A stretch of DNA of 64,000 nt from a virus. Below the pieces are notes generated by a model. That model was given only the letters and a program-made list of their open reading frames with translations, ran no database searches and was not told the DNA's origin. Both the position numbers and the translations under genes were made by a program. Positions 8,543 through 15,726 of this stretch are shown in pieces. The stretch is from IMG/VR virus record IMGVR_UViG_3300045972_000146, positions 1 to 64,000 of that record, one strand, 5' to 3'. The stretch's first letter is position 1; every line of letters starts with the position of its first letter.

Positions 8543-8586
8543 TATTTCTTTACTGGTTTTTTCTTAGTTCCACATTTGTTTTTCAT
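8542..8586 (-). CDS. Micro-ORF of 14 codons (MKNKCGTKKKPVKK)
   Basis: The start overlaps the preceding stop as ATGA and its stop overlaps the dUTPase-like start as TAATG. This double coupling is the only evidence that it is translated. The peptide is Lys-rich with one Cys. It may serve only to carry ribosomes from one gene to the next. Confidence 0.35.
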   Translation of the reverse strand: MKNKCGTKKKPVKK

Positions 8587-8768
8587 GTCTGTTCTTTTAG
8601 TTTTTTCCAAGTATATACTAATCCAAATACATACTTTCTAATTATTGTTAATTTAAATCCATCTATAATATCATTAATCTTATAATCTTTATCTGAGTTA
8701 TTTACATGATCCTCTTTAATTGGCATCATCTCTTCGTCTATATAAAAATTGATATCTGGATTAATCAT
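8583..8768 (-). CDS. Small acidic/aromatic protein, 61 aa
   Basis: Begins MINPDINFYIDEEMMPIK and ends with a more basic hydrophobic stretch (LTIIRKYVFGLVYTWKK). The start overlaps the stop of the Cys-rich 44-residue gene upstream by eight bases. Unknown family. Confidence 0.55.
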   Translation of the reverse strand: MINPDINFYIDEEMMPIKEDHVNNSDKDYKINDIIDGFKLTIIRKYVFGLVYTWKKLKEQT

Positions 8769-8895
8769 CTAATTTCTTTAAAAAATTTGTTCTCTTTGGA
8801 CATATCTTTCGCCCTTCTATACATTCTTTTGCTCTTTCAGCGCTACCTTTACATGATGAGTTGCATATTGCGTAATTAAACGCTCTCATTACCAT
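8761..8895 (-). CDS. Small Cys-rich protein, 44 aa
   Basis: Read from the ATG at 8893-8895. Four cysteines in the order C-x3-C-x9-C-x6-C (AICNSSCKG...KECIEGRKICPKR) could bind zinc. Overlaps the gene before it by 20 bases and the one after it by eight, typical of this operon. No family recognised. Confidence 0.55.
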   Translation of the reverse strand: MVMRAFNYAICNSSCKGSAERAKECIEGRKICPKRTNFLKKLDD

Positions 8896-9136
8896 CTCTT
8901 TTGAGTAAAGCCTTTTCTCTTGCTTTGCCATATAAAAATCTTTTGTTTCCTTTTAATCTGTTCTTTAATTTGATTTTAAATAGGTATATAAACATTAATG
9001 TTTTTTCGTCATCAGGATCTGATATTCTTCTTGATGCAAATATGAAAGGATGATTACATATCATAGAAACAATGTTCTTATGTAAGCCGTGCTTCTTTGC
9101 TAAAACAGAATATATGTCTGAGTTTTTTGATACCAT
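8876..9136 (-). CDS. Small basic late protein, 86 aa
   Basis: N-terminal SDIYSVLAKKHGLHKNIVSMI is helix-turn-helix-like, followed by FASRRISDPDDEKTLMFIYL and a basic tail. The form recalls short phage proteins that look conserved in crAss-like genomes, perhaps contacting nucleic acid. Overlaps both neighbours. Function unknown. Confidence 0.6.
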   Translation of the reverse strand: MVSKNSDIYSVLAKKHGLHKNIVSMICNHPFIFASRRISDPDDEKTLMFIYLFKIKLKNRLKGNKRFLYGKAREKALLKRDGNESV

Positions 9137-9306
9137 GGTCTTTCCACTAATATAATAGTGCGTTTATAATTTCGTCTTGGGTTATTCCTTCTAAACAAAT
9201 TCCCAAGTATATTAGAATTATCATACAACTTAAATCCGGAATCGTCTCTTCTTGAGAAGAGTCCTCTGAATGTTGGATAATCACTAGGAGTAAATCTATT
9301 CCTCAT
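9100..9306 (-). CDS. Small Arg/Asn-rich protein, 68 aa
   Basis: Begins MRNRFTPSDYPTFRGLFSRR; Arg, Asn and aromatic rich, no obvious domain. Overlaps the upstream gene by 11 bases and the downstream gene by 37. The gap-free packing supports it as a real gene, otherwise unassigned. Confidence 0.5.
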   Translation of the reverse strand: MRNRFTPSDYPTFRGLFSRRDDSGFKLYDNSNILGNLFRRNNPRRNYKRTIILVERPWYQKTQTYILF

Positions 9307-9664
9307 TTTCTTTTATTTTTAATATCATTGTTATTTGAACTACTTTGTTTCCGATTAAAATTGGCACTAAAGCTTTGTTCATTACTAAGAACTGCCCTTC
9401 TCTTATGAAGATACCTTTCTCTCTGAACATCTTTATATATCGGCATAGATTATCTTTTGTTATAGAAGTAATCTTCGTAATTAGTTTTCTATTCGCAGTA
9501 GAATCTATGCTCTCTATAGTCTTGCCTCTTCTACCTAATTGAATGTCTAGAAATAAAGATAGTAATTCTAACTCTCTATCAGTTAAGTCTAGCAGTCCAT
9601 TTAGACTACGTAAAAACTCATATCCAAGCTTATCTAATGATACTGTTTTTACTAATTTGTTCAT
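9296..9664 (-). CDS. Winged-helix-like putative DNA-binding protein, 122 aa
   Basis: LTDRELELLSLFLDIQ, then ANRKLITKITSITKDNLCRYIKMFREKGIFI, then a beta-hairpin-like IREGQFLVMNKALVPIL. This helix-turn-helix plus wing layout resembles small winged-helix regulators and the RepA/replication-initiator N-domain. It lies two bases after the upstream coiled-coil gene. A late transcription regulator is possible; only the fold-level reading is supported. Confidence 0.6.
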   Translation of the reverse strand: MNKLVKTVSLDKLGYEFLRSLNGLLDLTDRELELLSLFLDIQLGRRGKTIESIDSTANRKLITKITSITKDNLCRYIKMFREKGIFIREGQFLVMNKALVPILIGNKVVQITMILKIKENEE

Positions 9665-9666
9665 TG

Positions 9667-10242
9667 TTATGCTACTAATTTCTTAAGTAAGTCGATCATA
9701 TTAGTATAAACTGTTAGTGCTTCATCAGCCCATTCAACTCGTTCTCCACTAATAAATCTGTCTTCAAGTTCTTCTTTATATTGAAGTTCTTTCTCAGTAT
9801 ATTCTTTTAGCTTCTCATCAACCCTATTATAGAGCCTGTCTAAATTTTCTTTTAGATTAGAAGTACATTTCATCTCTGAGGCCAAGTCGTCTTTAAGTGC
9901 AGAGATTACCTTTTTAAGTTCATAGTTTTCTTTGTTGTGAAACATTACTGATTCGCTTAATTCATCTATCTGCTCTTCTAGCTTTACTGCGTAATCTCCT
10001 AGTTTAAATTTCTTTCTAGGTTCTGGATCTTCAAAGTATTCAATTGGTTTGAATTCATCGATATTCAATAATGATGCAGATAAAGATATAAATCTTTGTG
10101 CAGTATATGGCACCCCTAATAGATCTCCAGCCACTTCGATGTCTAATTCAAAGTTACTATTACTATCATTTCTTGTTAGTACATCACCAACTTCTAATCC
10201 AGTTAGTGGCTTTACTACTTCTATTGTTTTAATATTATTCAT
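9667..10242 (-). CDS. Coiled-coil protein, 191 aa
   Basis: The N-terminal about 80 residues form a mixed domain (LTGLEVGDVLTRNDSNSNFE). From about residue 85 it is an acidic coiled coil (LEEQIDELSESVMFHNKENY onward) with regular heptads to near the C-terminus. It could be a scaffold or assembly factor, from shape and position among virion genes, but I do not recognise the family. First gene after a candidate promoter (10264-10317) and after a terminator, so it begins a new transcription unit. Confidence 0.65.
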   Translation of the reverse strand: MNNIKTIEVVKPLTGLEVGDVLTRNDSNSNFELDIEVAGDLLGVPYTAQRFISLSASLLNIDEFKPIEYFEDPEPRKKFKLGDYAVKLEEQIDELSESVMFHNKENYELKKVISALKDDLASEMKCTSNLKENLDRLYNRVDEKLKEYTEKELQYKEELEDRFISGERVEWADEALTVYTNMIDLLKKLVA

Positions 10243-10263
10243 ATTAGCTATTTTAATTAAATT

Positions 10264-10317
10264 GTTATACGTATAACGTTCTATATATATAAACGTATAA
10301 AAGTAAAAAAGGTTGTA
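10264..10317 (-). promoter_or_regulatory. Candidate late promoter A with 14-bp palindrome
   Basis: Read on the minus strand, TACAACCTTTTT is followed by ATACGTTTATATA and the perfect palindrome GTTATACGTATAAC (10264-10277). A 13-base match, TATATAAACGTAT on the plus strand, recurs upstream of the gene at 11853, and AAAAAGGTTGTA recurs upstream of the gene at 12143. Shared upstream sequence before several minus-strand sub-blocks suggests promoters; the palindrome may be an operator. No -35/-10 of host type is obvious. Confidence 0.55.
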
Positions 10318-10344
10318 TTAACTATGCAATTATTTTCAATAAAA

Positions 10345-10376
10345 TAAAAAAGGCCCCGAGAATTAACTCGAGACCT
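10345..10376 (-). terminator. Rho-independent terminator after rnhA
   Basis: On the minus strand a nine-pair stem (GGTCTCGAG with CTCGGGGCC, loop TTAATT) is followed by TTTTTT. It lies 28 bases after the RNase H stop and before the candidate promoter of the next gene, closing that unit. Confidence 0.8.
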
Positions 10377-10403
10377 CATTCATAATACAATTAAAACAAA
10401 CTT

Positions 10404-10877
10404 TTAAATTTCCATAACTCCATTGCTAGTTCTCTTAAGATTCATAGCCTCTACGGCTAATCTATCTACTATATCATTACCAATTATCCCTGAGTGTCCC
10501 TTCACCCACTTGACTGTTATAAAATCACATTTACTTATCACGGCGTACACCTCTTGCCATAAGTCTGGATTCTTAATTTTACTGAATCCTTTTCCTGCCC
10601 ATTTCTTTAACCATCCGCAATTGATTGCGTTCTCGATATATTTAGAGTCTGTATGAATTATTACTAATCCTTTATGACCCATCGTAAGCTCATTTAAAGC
10701 CATTGTAAGCGCGTTTATAAATCCGGCTAGCTCCATTCTATTGTTGGTAGTATAGTCGCTATAACCCGCTTGAAATGCTATTGTAGAGTCCTTATAAACT
10801 ATTGCTGCTGCATATCCTCCCGGACCTGGGTTGCCCGCACAGGCACCGTCGCACCAAATGTTAATCGTATCAACCAT
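10404..10877 (-). CDS. rnhA: Ribonuclease H (type I)
   Basis: 157 residues, normal for RNase HI. All signature elements are present: IWCDGACAGNPGPGG (Asp10), NNRMEL (Glu49), IIHTDSKY (Asp77) and VKGHSGIIGNDIVDRLA (His128, Asp138). It degrades RNA in RNA-DNA hybrids, here probably removing primers or R-loops. Its ATG overlaps the stop of the GroES-like gene by one base (TAATG arrangement), and a terminator follows. Confidence 0.95.
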   Translation of the reverse strand: MVDTINIWCDGACAGNPGPGGYAAAIVYKDSTIAFQAGYSDYTTNNRMELAGFINALTMALNELTMGHKGLVIIHTDSKYIENAINCGWLKKWAGKGFSKIKNPDLWQEVYAVISKCDFITVKWVKGHSGIIGNDIVDRLAVEAMNLKRTSNGVMEI

Positions 10878-11530
10878 TAGATATTCTTCTTTCCAAGTAT
10901 ATCAAATGGTTCAACTAATGCCGAATCCTTAAATAAATCAAAGTCTGTCATTCTGTTCTTTGGGAATAAGATAACATCTCCTAAATTTATTTGCATACCA
11001 AACCAAGTATTATCAACCGATTTAGCAGTTGATGGTAATCCAATTACTACGCCCGTTCTATGTAATGATTCTGTTTCTATCTGTTTAATAGTCATTTGCA
11101 TAATTGGTTCACCTTCTTCGTCCTTTTCTCCTGAATCCTCTGGCACTGTCAATGTTTTATAAACCTTTTCTATTTCTAGCGGTTTAATTATAATATGTTT
11201 TGAAAAGTCGTAACCTATTTTATCAGCTACTACATTTGCCAATGTGGCATTGTCCACGTTTCCTACATTTAGTCCTTGAACATCTTTTTCTTCTATCATT
11301 GTTTCTATTGTTATTATGTCCTCATCATCATAGAGTAAATCCATAATGGAGTCGACGTTGTTTTTCATTTTGTTTAGTAAATCAAAAGGGAGACCGCTTT
11401 TATACTCCTCATTTCTCTTGAGCATATTAATAAGAAAGTCTTCTTCTGGTTCTTTTGAGTCTATTTCTTCAAATCCCCAACTATATATATGACCAGAATA
11501 CTCATGGCCATCTGGTATTATATTAGTCAT
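10877..11530 (-). CDS. GroES-like (Hsp10-fold) putative co-chaperonin
   Basis: 217 residues. The first about 100 are acidic and variable. From about residue 115 there is a GroES-like run: IIIKPLEIEKVYKTLTV, an acidic insertion where the mobile loop would lie, then LHRTGVVIGLPS, NLGDVILFPKNR and a C-terminal VEPFDILGKK like the VxxxDILA end of GroES. Family knowledge: phages such as T4 (gp31) carry GroES analogues to fold the capsid protein with host GroEL. Assignment is by pattern only; a structural protein with a similar beta fold is an alternative. Overlaps the gene at 11527 by four bases. Confidence 0.45.
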   Translation of the reverse strand: MTNIIPDGHEYSGHIYSWGFEEIDSKEPEEDFLINMLKRNEEYKSGLPFDLLNKMKNNVDSIMDLLYDDEDIITIETMIEEKDVQGLNVGNVDNATLANVVADKIGYDFSKHIIIKPLEIEKVYKTLTVPEDSGEKDEEGEPIMQMTIKQIETESLHRTGVVIGLPSTAKSVDNTWFGMQINLGDVILFPKNRMTDFDLFKDSALVEPFDILGKKNI

Positions 11531-11853
11531 TTCATTTTTCCTTTGTTCTTAATCTTCATTAATCCAAGTAATTCAACTATGCTTGTATATGAATAAGTAT
11601 CATCTAGCGCTATAGTTACCATTGCCTTTGAATATCTCTTACCCTTTAATGCAGTTATATAGTTATCTAATTCCTCTTGACTGGTAATCGGAGTAAGACT
11701 CTTAATTGCATCTCCTTCATTAATTGTATTAGATTTATATGTATCTGCATCTTGCAATAAAGACATATACTTCTTATCTAATTCAATATACTTGCTATGC
11801 CAAACGGCTTCATTAGGTTTAAGTTTGCCTGCAAATTCTTTAAAGAAACTCAT
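11527..11853 (-). CDS. Small late protein, 108 aa
   Basis: Begins MSFFKEFAGKLKPNEAVWH. Helical first half and a compact second half (SKAMVTIALDDTYSYTSIVE). A promoter-like repeat lies 30-45 bases upstream, so it may start its own transcript. No family recognised. Confidence 0.6.
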   Translation of the reverse strand: MSFFKEFAGKLKPNEAVWHSKYIELDKKYMSLLQDADTYKSNTINEGDAIKSLTPITSQEELDNYITALKGKRYSKAMVTIALDDTYSYTSIVELLGLMKIKNKGKMK

Positions 11854-11883
11854 AATATACTATATTAGTTAATACTCTATACT

Positions 11884-11896
11884 TATATAAACGTAT
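11884..11896 (-). promoter_or_regulatory. Candidate late promoter C
   Basis: TATATAAACGTAT on the plus strand (ATACGTTTATATA on the coding strand) is identical over 13 bases to the element at 10286-10298, and both lie a short way upstream of minus-strand genes. The recurrence at two separate unit starts makes chance unlikely in a packed operon. Confidence 0.5.
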
Positions 11897-11915
11897 TTAA
11901 TGGAAATTTGTTCTA

Positions 11916-12143
11916 CTAATAGTCCCATTCTTTACTATTATTTCTCATCTTATTCATAATGATCTTAGCCCTCTCACTCTGTTTGGATATCTTATCATAG
12001 AACTTCTTCATATTCTCTATTGGCTTTTTCTTCTCAATAACTACATTGGAAATGTTACATAAATAAGTATCCTTATGTATCTTATTACATTTACTACAAT
12101 ATATATGATGTTTAGTTAACTGTTGTGGTATATATTTCTGCAT
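11916..12143 (-). CDS. Small zinc-finger-like protein, 75 aa
   Basis: First gene of the left late block. HHIYCSKCNKIHKDTYLC has a C-x2-C pair with further His and Cys, fitting a zinc ribbon or finger; the rest is a basic helix rich in Lys and Asn. AGGAG lies eight bases before the ATG, one of the few Shine-Dalgarno-like sites among late genes. It may be a late regulator, a guess from its first place and zinc motif. Confidence 0.6.
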   Translation of the reverse strand: MQKYIPQQLTKHHIYCSKCNKIHKDTYLCNISNVVIEKKKPIENMKKFYDKISKQSERAKIIMNKMRNNSKEWDY

Positions 12144-12480
12144 AGTTATCGCTCCTATTTAAATAACTGCAATGAAATACAGTTTAATTAACTACCATAC
12201 AACTAAACCCAATGATCCCCTTGAGAACCGGTCCAATCTTCGGTATGGCTTTCAAAACCTTTTATTCTCATATCTGTACGTCAGCTTTCGCCTACACCCA
12301 AACGCTTATCCCAGTCTCCCCTTGTTATCTACACATCTTACGATAGTAGCCCGCGCCATATGTTTTATTAGTCTTTTCTGATACTACCGGAGAAAACTTA
12401 TCACTTAAGTGATTACAATCCGATGTCTAACTCTTCTGCTTTCGCCCTCAGAGTGAATTGATCAGGGTGATCAGTATCAC
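12144..12480 (-). ncRNA. Structured leader RNA of the left late block
   Basis: No gene is seen in these about 340 bases. Read on the minus strand from candidate promoter B, the sequence has hairpin-like segments with GAAA loops (GGGCGAAAGC near 12445; GGCGAAAGCTG near 12285) and the perfect palindrome ATCACTTAAGTGAT (12400-12413). It leads into the Shine-Dalgarno of the first late gene. I read it as a structured 5' leader or a separate RNA. Confidence 0.4.
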
Positions 12481-12513
12481 TAACTATAACGCATATAATA
12501 TAAAAAGGTTGTA
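12481..12513 (-). promoter_or_regulatory. Candidate late promoter B
   Basis: On the minus strand TACAACCTTTTT is followed by ATTATATGCGTTATAG. The first 12 bases are identical to those of promoter A (10306-10317), and the A/T-rich second part is similar in position. It faces the left late block, about 340 bases from its first gene. Confidence 0.5.
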
Positions 12514-12863
12514 CTCGATGTCAGGAAATTACATAAAAAATTGCAAATAATGGCTGAAATGGCAAATTTTTAGTAAAATTTTTTAATGAACGTATCAATG
12601 ACAGCGCGAAAGATAGATAATTTTGATAATAAAAAAAATTTACGAACATGTGCATGACTACGCGAAAGAGTATCATTCTGCCTCCCCCGGGGTCAACTTC
12701 GGATGACAATACCCCGTGCCTTCTGCCTCGCTAGGTCCCAATCAGGACTCCTTCAGGTGTAATTGCGAGTATAAATCTTAGGCTAAGTGCTTATCCTTTA
12801 TCTTTATTTCGGGAACTATCTGTTCTATTTCCAGCCAGACTAATCATTAATCAATAATATAGT
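12514..12863 (+). promoter_or_regulatory. Divergent control region and early leader
   Basis: No convincing gene. The left part (12520-12660) is very A/T rich, a possible early promoter area or origin. A strong hairpin follows at 12688-12716 (CGGGGTCA with TGAC..ACCCCG around ACTTCGGA), then the first copy of a repeated motif (12727-12770). Transcription diverges here, so the early (rightward) promoter must lie in or near this stretch, but I cannot define it. An origin of replication is a possibility based on context only. Confidence 0.4.
12727..12770 (+). repeat. Repeated structured motif, copy 1
   Basis: GCTAGGTCCCAATCAGGACT, then CCTTCAGGTGTAATTGCGAG. CAAT can pair with ATTG and CTCG with CGAG. 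Two more copies at about 13033 and 13541 share the GCTAG, TCA(A/G)G and CCTTTAGATG core while the pairing bases change together. Confidence 0.5.
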
Positions 12864-13019
12864 ATGGAACATTTAATTGTATTAATAGTATTAATCGTGC
12901 TATGTGGGGGTATGGGTTTTATTGAATACAAACCCATTAAGAAAGGCTTAGTTAATCGTATGATTGATCATGATAGTCTTAAGCAGTATGATATTGATAT
13001 GGAATGCAGTGTGCACTAA
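12864..13019 (+). CDS. Small membrane protein, 51 aa
   Basis: First gene of the early arm. Begins MEHLIVLIVLIVLCGGMGFI, a single hydrophobic segment, followed by a short charged tail ending MECSVH. Preceded by TTAATCAATAATATAGT, the leader type used by many genes in this arm. Function unknown; an early envelope protein by topology. Confidence 0.6.
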   Translation: MEHLIVLIVLIVLCGGMGFIEYKPIKKGLVNRMIDHDSLKQYDIDMECSVH

Positions 13020-13032
13020 GCACATTGTATCC

Positions 13033-13073
13033 CATGCTAGTTCATTGTCAGGCCTCCTTTAGATGTAAATGGT
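13033..13073 (+). repeat. Repeated structured motif, copy 2
   Basis: GCTAGTTCATTGTCAGGCCT followed by CCTTTAGATGTAAATGG. Here CATT pairs with AATG in place of CAAT with ATTG in copy 1, a compensatory change supporting a real stem. Confidence 0.5.
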
Positions 13074-13222
13074 GTGGGTGTAGCAGGAAAGTAAACTAAG
13101 ACATAAGTGGCTGCTTAAATCAAGGATGTATCATTAGCATTCACACCAATCATAATGCAGGAGCTGTACTGCAATCAAATGACTCACAATAGCTTAGTGA
13201 AAGGGTCATTTAAAACAAGTAA
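13066..13222 (+). ncRNA. Structured RNA upstream of a lipoprotein gene
   Basis: An ORF-free stretch with several possible stems: GGTGTG (about 13068) with CACACC (about 13142), AGCAG with CTGCT, the hairpin TGCAG-GAGCTGTA-CTGCA (about 13157), and TGACTCAC with GTGAAAGGGTCA (about 13181-13210). It ends just before the leader of the gene at 13234. Could be a leader or a small RNA. Confidence 0.4.
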
Positions 13223-13233
13223 TAATCAATATT

Positions 13234-13497
13234 ATGAAGAAATTACTATTAATAGCATTGATGTGCATTGCATTTATTGCCTGCACCAACAATCGCATGA
13301 CAAGTGATGCATTTATCAACGACTTAAATTCATTTGACTCAACGGCTACTTACGTATCTACTGTAGTTGATATCGATAATAATGCGTGTACATTCATTAT
13401 TAAGCAAAATGATAGCATATTTTCATATGTAGTAGAAAGAGATAATGTCTCAAAAGCTATAATGGAGATGGCTCGGCCAGGAAACAAGGTTAAATAA
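13234..13497 (+). CDS. Small lipoprotein, 87 aa
   Basis: Signal MKKLLLIALMCIAFIAC with Cys17 as the lipidated residue, then a small soluble domain (ATYVSTVVDIDNNACTFIIK). After processing it would sit on the periplasmic side of an envelope membrane. Leader AATAATCAATATT before the ATG. Phage lipoproteins often act in superinfection exclusion; that role is an inference here. No family recognised. Confidence 0.75.
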   Translation: MKKLLLIALMCIAFIACTNNRMTSDAFINDLNSFDSTATYVSTVVDIDNNACTFIIKQNDSIFSYVVERDNVSKAIMEMARPGNKVK

Positions 13498-13540
13498 TAC
13501 TTAGGGATTTGACAGATAAATACTGTCCATTCCTTTTTTA

Positions 13541-13587
13541 TGCTAGCTCCCAATCAAGACCCCTTTAGATGAAGTTGCGGTAGTAAT
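13541..13587 (+). repeat. Repeated structured motif, copy 3
   Basis: GCTAGCTCCCAATCAAGACC followed by CCTTTAGATGAAGTTGCGG. CAAT pairs with GTTG using a G-T pair. Lies about 50 bases before the gene at 13633, so copies 2 and 3 both precede early genes. Confidence 0.5.
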
Positions 13588-13632
13588 ACCAAAATTATAC
13601 TATATATACATAACCCTTTTACAATTATTATT

Positions 13633-14160
13633 ATGCTCTACAAATGTATTTCTCTGAAAAAAGCTGTAATTCCAGCAGACGCAAAACAACATGCAGGCGA
13701 AACTTATTTCCAAGCACAGTATTTGCCAGTTGATAACGATACTGATATCAAGGTCGTTAAAATCAATATCTTTCCTACTACGCCAGAAGTTATGGCTATC
13801 TATCAGGAAAAGGTTGACAATAATCAGTTGTTGAAGAACAAAGAGTTTGAACGTATCTATGTTGAGTTGCCAGCTTACATTATGAAAGATGACGCAACCA
13901 AAACATGGCGCGTTGACCCTTCTACTGATCAGGCTAAGGTCTACAACGGTATGGAAGTATGTGTTGAGATGAAGAAGAATTTGCAGTTCATTGCAGGCAA
14001 AACACCTGAATGGTTAACTGTTGGCGACCCTAAAGCAAAGGCTGAACAAACTATCAATCGTTTGGGTAAGTTTATTGCTAAGGCAGTACACACAGATCAC
14101 ACACCGATTGCAGAAAGCGAAGCAGCGGCAGCACCAGCAGTGGTAGTTCCACTGATGTAA
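13633..14160 (+). CDS. Early protein, 175 aa, unknown
   Basis: Begins MLYKCISLKKAVIPADAKQH; mixed composition with YFQAQYLPVDNDTDIKVVKI, suggesting a compact alpha/beta protein. The C-terminus is Ala/Pro-rich (EAAAAPAVVVP), probably flexible. Codon use is more G/C-rich than neighbours, as in highly expressed phage genes. Followed by a terminator-like hairpin, so it may be a monocistronic, strongly expressed early protein. Function not recognised. Confidence 0.75.
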   Translation: MLYKCISLKKAVIPADAKQHAGETYFQAQYLPVDNDTDIKVVKINIFPTTPEVMAIYQEKVDNNQLLKNKEFERIYVELPAYIMKDDATKTWRVDPSTDQAKVYNGMEVCVEMKKNLQFIAGKTPEWLTVGDPKAKAEQTINRLGKFIAKAVHTDHTPIAESEAAAAPAVVVPLM

Positions 14161-14169
14161 TCACAAATT

Positions 14170-14202
14170 GTAGGCAGTATGTACATTGTATGTACTGTCT
14201 AC
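14170..14202 (+). terminator. Terminator-like hairpin
   Basis: GTAGGCAGTA pairs with TACTGTCTAC (one G-T pair) around TGTACATTGTATG, ten bases after the stop of the 175-residue protein. The T-tract is weak (TTATTT), so termination is likely but not certain. From 14203 to 14455 I see no gene; the DNA holds A/T-rich sequence and possibly an upstream element for the next gene. Confidence 0.5.
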
Positions 14203-14455
14203 TTATTTGAATGGGAGTTGGTGGCAATTCTTTGCAAATTAAATCGCTAATTAGATGAAAATTATGTGTTGTTGAGTTGAGTTTGGGAGGGAGTCAATCC
14301 ATTATCCCCTTTTTCATGTATTTATTATAACCACAATATACGTCATGTACCATTACTATGGCTCATTTCGCATTCTCAGCCTATTTAAGGCACTTTCTCT
14401 ATATCACTAATACAAACTATCCATTCTTACATAGAGTGGCTTAAATGAACTTAAA

Positions 14456-14932
14456 ATGGCTAAAAAGAATACAATACCTACTATGAATACTACAGTAGGA
14501 CAAGGAATACTTGAACAAATTCATGCAGAACAGGAGATAATAATCACTGAAGAATTACTAAAAATTCCAGTACCAGAAGTACCAGAAATATCACAAGTTA
14601 CATTAGACTTACCACCAAGACCATTAAAAGAATTAGTTCAATTACTATCAGATAAACTTGAATCTCAAGGTATGATAATAGAAGGACTATGTTACTTAGT
14701 GTTTATAATGAGATGGGCTAATTGGACTAGTGATGATAAGTTTATCATTAACAAGGAGGAAGAAAAAATACTTCATAAGTTTGTAATGACCGCCAAACCT
14801 TGGCCATGGCAAGTGCGCTATTGGTGTACTAATGGAGTTTGGTCAAGACCAACTAAAAGAGCATTCTTTTGGACTTCTGGACAATATCAACCTCGTGTTG
14901 ATTGGTTAAAGAAACAATTAACAAAACTATAA
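14456..14932 (+). CDS. Early protein, 158 aa, unknown
   Basis: Begins MAKKNTIPTMNTTVGQGILE, a Pro/Glu/Val-rich middle (PVPEVPEISQVTLDLPPRP), and a Trp-rich end (FVMTAKPWPWQVRYWCTNGVW). The last part resembles a compact domain with stacked aromatics. Unknown family. Followed by a structured noncoding stretch. Confidence 0.7.
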   Translation: MAKKNTIPTMNTTVGQGILEQIHAEQEIIITEELLKIPVPEVPEISQVTLDLPPRPLKELVQLLSDKLESQGMIIEGLCYLVFIMRWANWTSDDKFIINKEEEKILHKFVMTAKPWPWQVRYWCTNGVWSRPTKRAFFWTSGQYQPRVDWLKKQLTKL

Positions 14933-14939
14933 TAAACAA

Positions 14940-15310
14940 TCTCTTTAATTGAAGCAAAGCAATAATCAGGGGGAGACACCCACTTAGCGTGTAGAAGGAG
15001 GGCGAAAGCTTAGAACGTAGATTATAAACCATAGCAGTGGTTGAATGTTTTGGTAAATGATAATAGTGATAAAATTGCTTTTAGGGCTTGCCGTGAAACA
15101 CCGGACTATTATTTCCACTCTGCATAAGTGGATAAAGAGATTTTTTCACAAAAGATTTAGTTATATTTAAACTGTTGACTTCGGGTTGCAGTGTTGCATA
15201 CGGTGTATAATAGTCCGGAGCTATAACTAAATCTCCCATAAACCAACCCCCCTTATCGGCTCCCAGCAACAGCATGGCACTGATTTGTGTGGGTTGGTTT
15301 TCAAATACGC
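14940..15310 (+). ncRNA. Structured RNA with a long interlocked pseudoknot
   Basis: No convincing gene in this 430-base gap. By hand: AAAGCAAT (14956-14963) pairs with ATTGCTTT (15074-15081). CCGGACTATTAT (15101-15112) pairs perfectly over 12 bases with 15207-15218. AGATTTAGTTATA (15153-15165), inside that loop, pairs perfectly over 13 bases with 15222-15234, outside it: an H-type pseudoknot. AAACCAACCC (15240-15249) pairs with GGGTTGGTTT (15291-15300). ACACCG (15098) can alternatively pair with CGGTGT (15201), a possible switch. Strand is inferred from the flanking genes. Confidence 0.65.
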
Positions 15311-15362
15311 AAGCTAAATGCGATGGAGTTAGCAAACAAAATAACAATCTAACATTATCAAG

Positions 15363-15470
15363 ATGGGAAAGGTTAAAGAATATGGTAGATATGCGTTACT
15401 TATCACCATGATATTATTATTCTTTGTGCTGGTTGGATTAGTAATATTCGGTCACCACATTAAATTCTAA
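15363..15470 (+). CDS. Small membrane protein, 35 aa
   Basis: MGKVKEYGRYALLITMILLF and onward: basic N-terminus, then one transmembrane helix and a short HHIKF tail. ATTATCAAG directly before the ATG is the leader used repeatedly in this arm. The next gene starts one base after its stop, so the two are co-translated. Function unknown. Confidence 0.6.
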   Translation: MGKVKEYGRYALLITMILLFFVLVGLVIFGHHIKF

Positions 15471-15471
15471 T

Positions 15472-15705
15472 ATGGCAAAGATTACAAAGCTCACTGATGA
15501 GCAATTCAATGGACGACACCCAAATGGGATTAATCCAGGTTATGAAAAGAGAATAGAAACCACGCCAGTTAAACCTGTAGTAGGTATGCCTTATTCTTTT
15601 GGGTCTCTATTTACCTCGCGTATTACAGAAATAATAGAAATGAATGCTAATGAATATGTGTTCAGAACTAAGAATTCTATATATAAGGTAGAAGTTTACA
15701 AATAA
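15472..15705 (+). CDS. Small early protein, 77 aa
   Basis: Begins MAKITKLTDEQFNGRHPNGI and contains GMPYSFGSLFTSRITEIIEM with a beta-rich end. Follows the 35-residue membrane gene directly. No family recognised. Confidence 0.6.
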   Translation: MAKITKLTDEQFNGRHPNGINPGYEKRIETTPVKPVVGMPYSFGSLFTSRITEIIEMNANEYVFRTKNSIYKVEVYK

Positions 15706-15726
15706 TAATAATTAATCATTATCAAG

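Noticed and set aside
12521-12709. Minus-strand frame in the divergent region
   Set aside because: Low protein quality (Phe/Leu/Ser runs), overlaps the strong hairpin and control region.
15081-15347. Minus-strand frame of 88 codons
   Set aside because: It lies in the pseudoknot element, against all neighbouring genes, without a leader; best seen as a by-product of the RNA's base composition.
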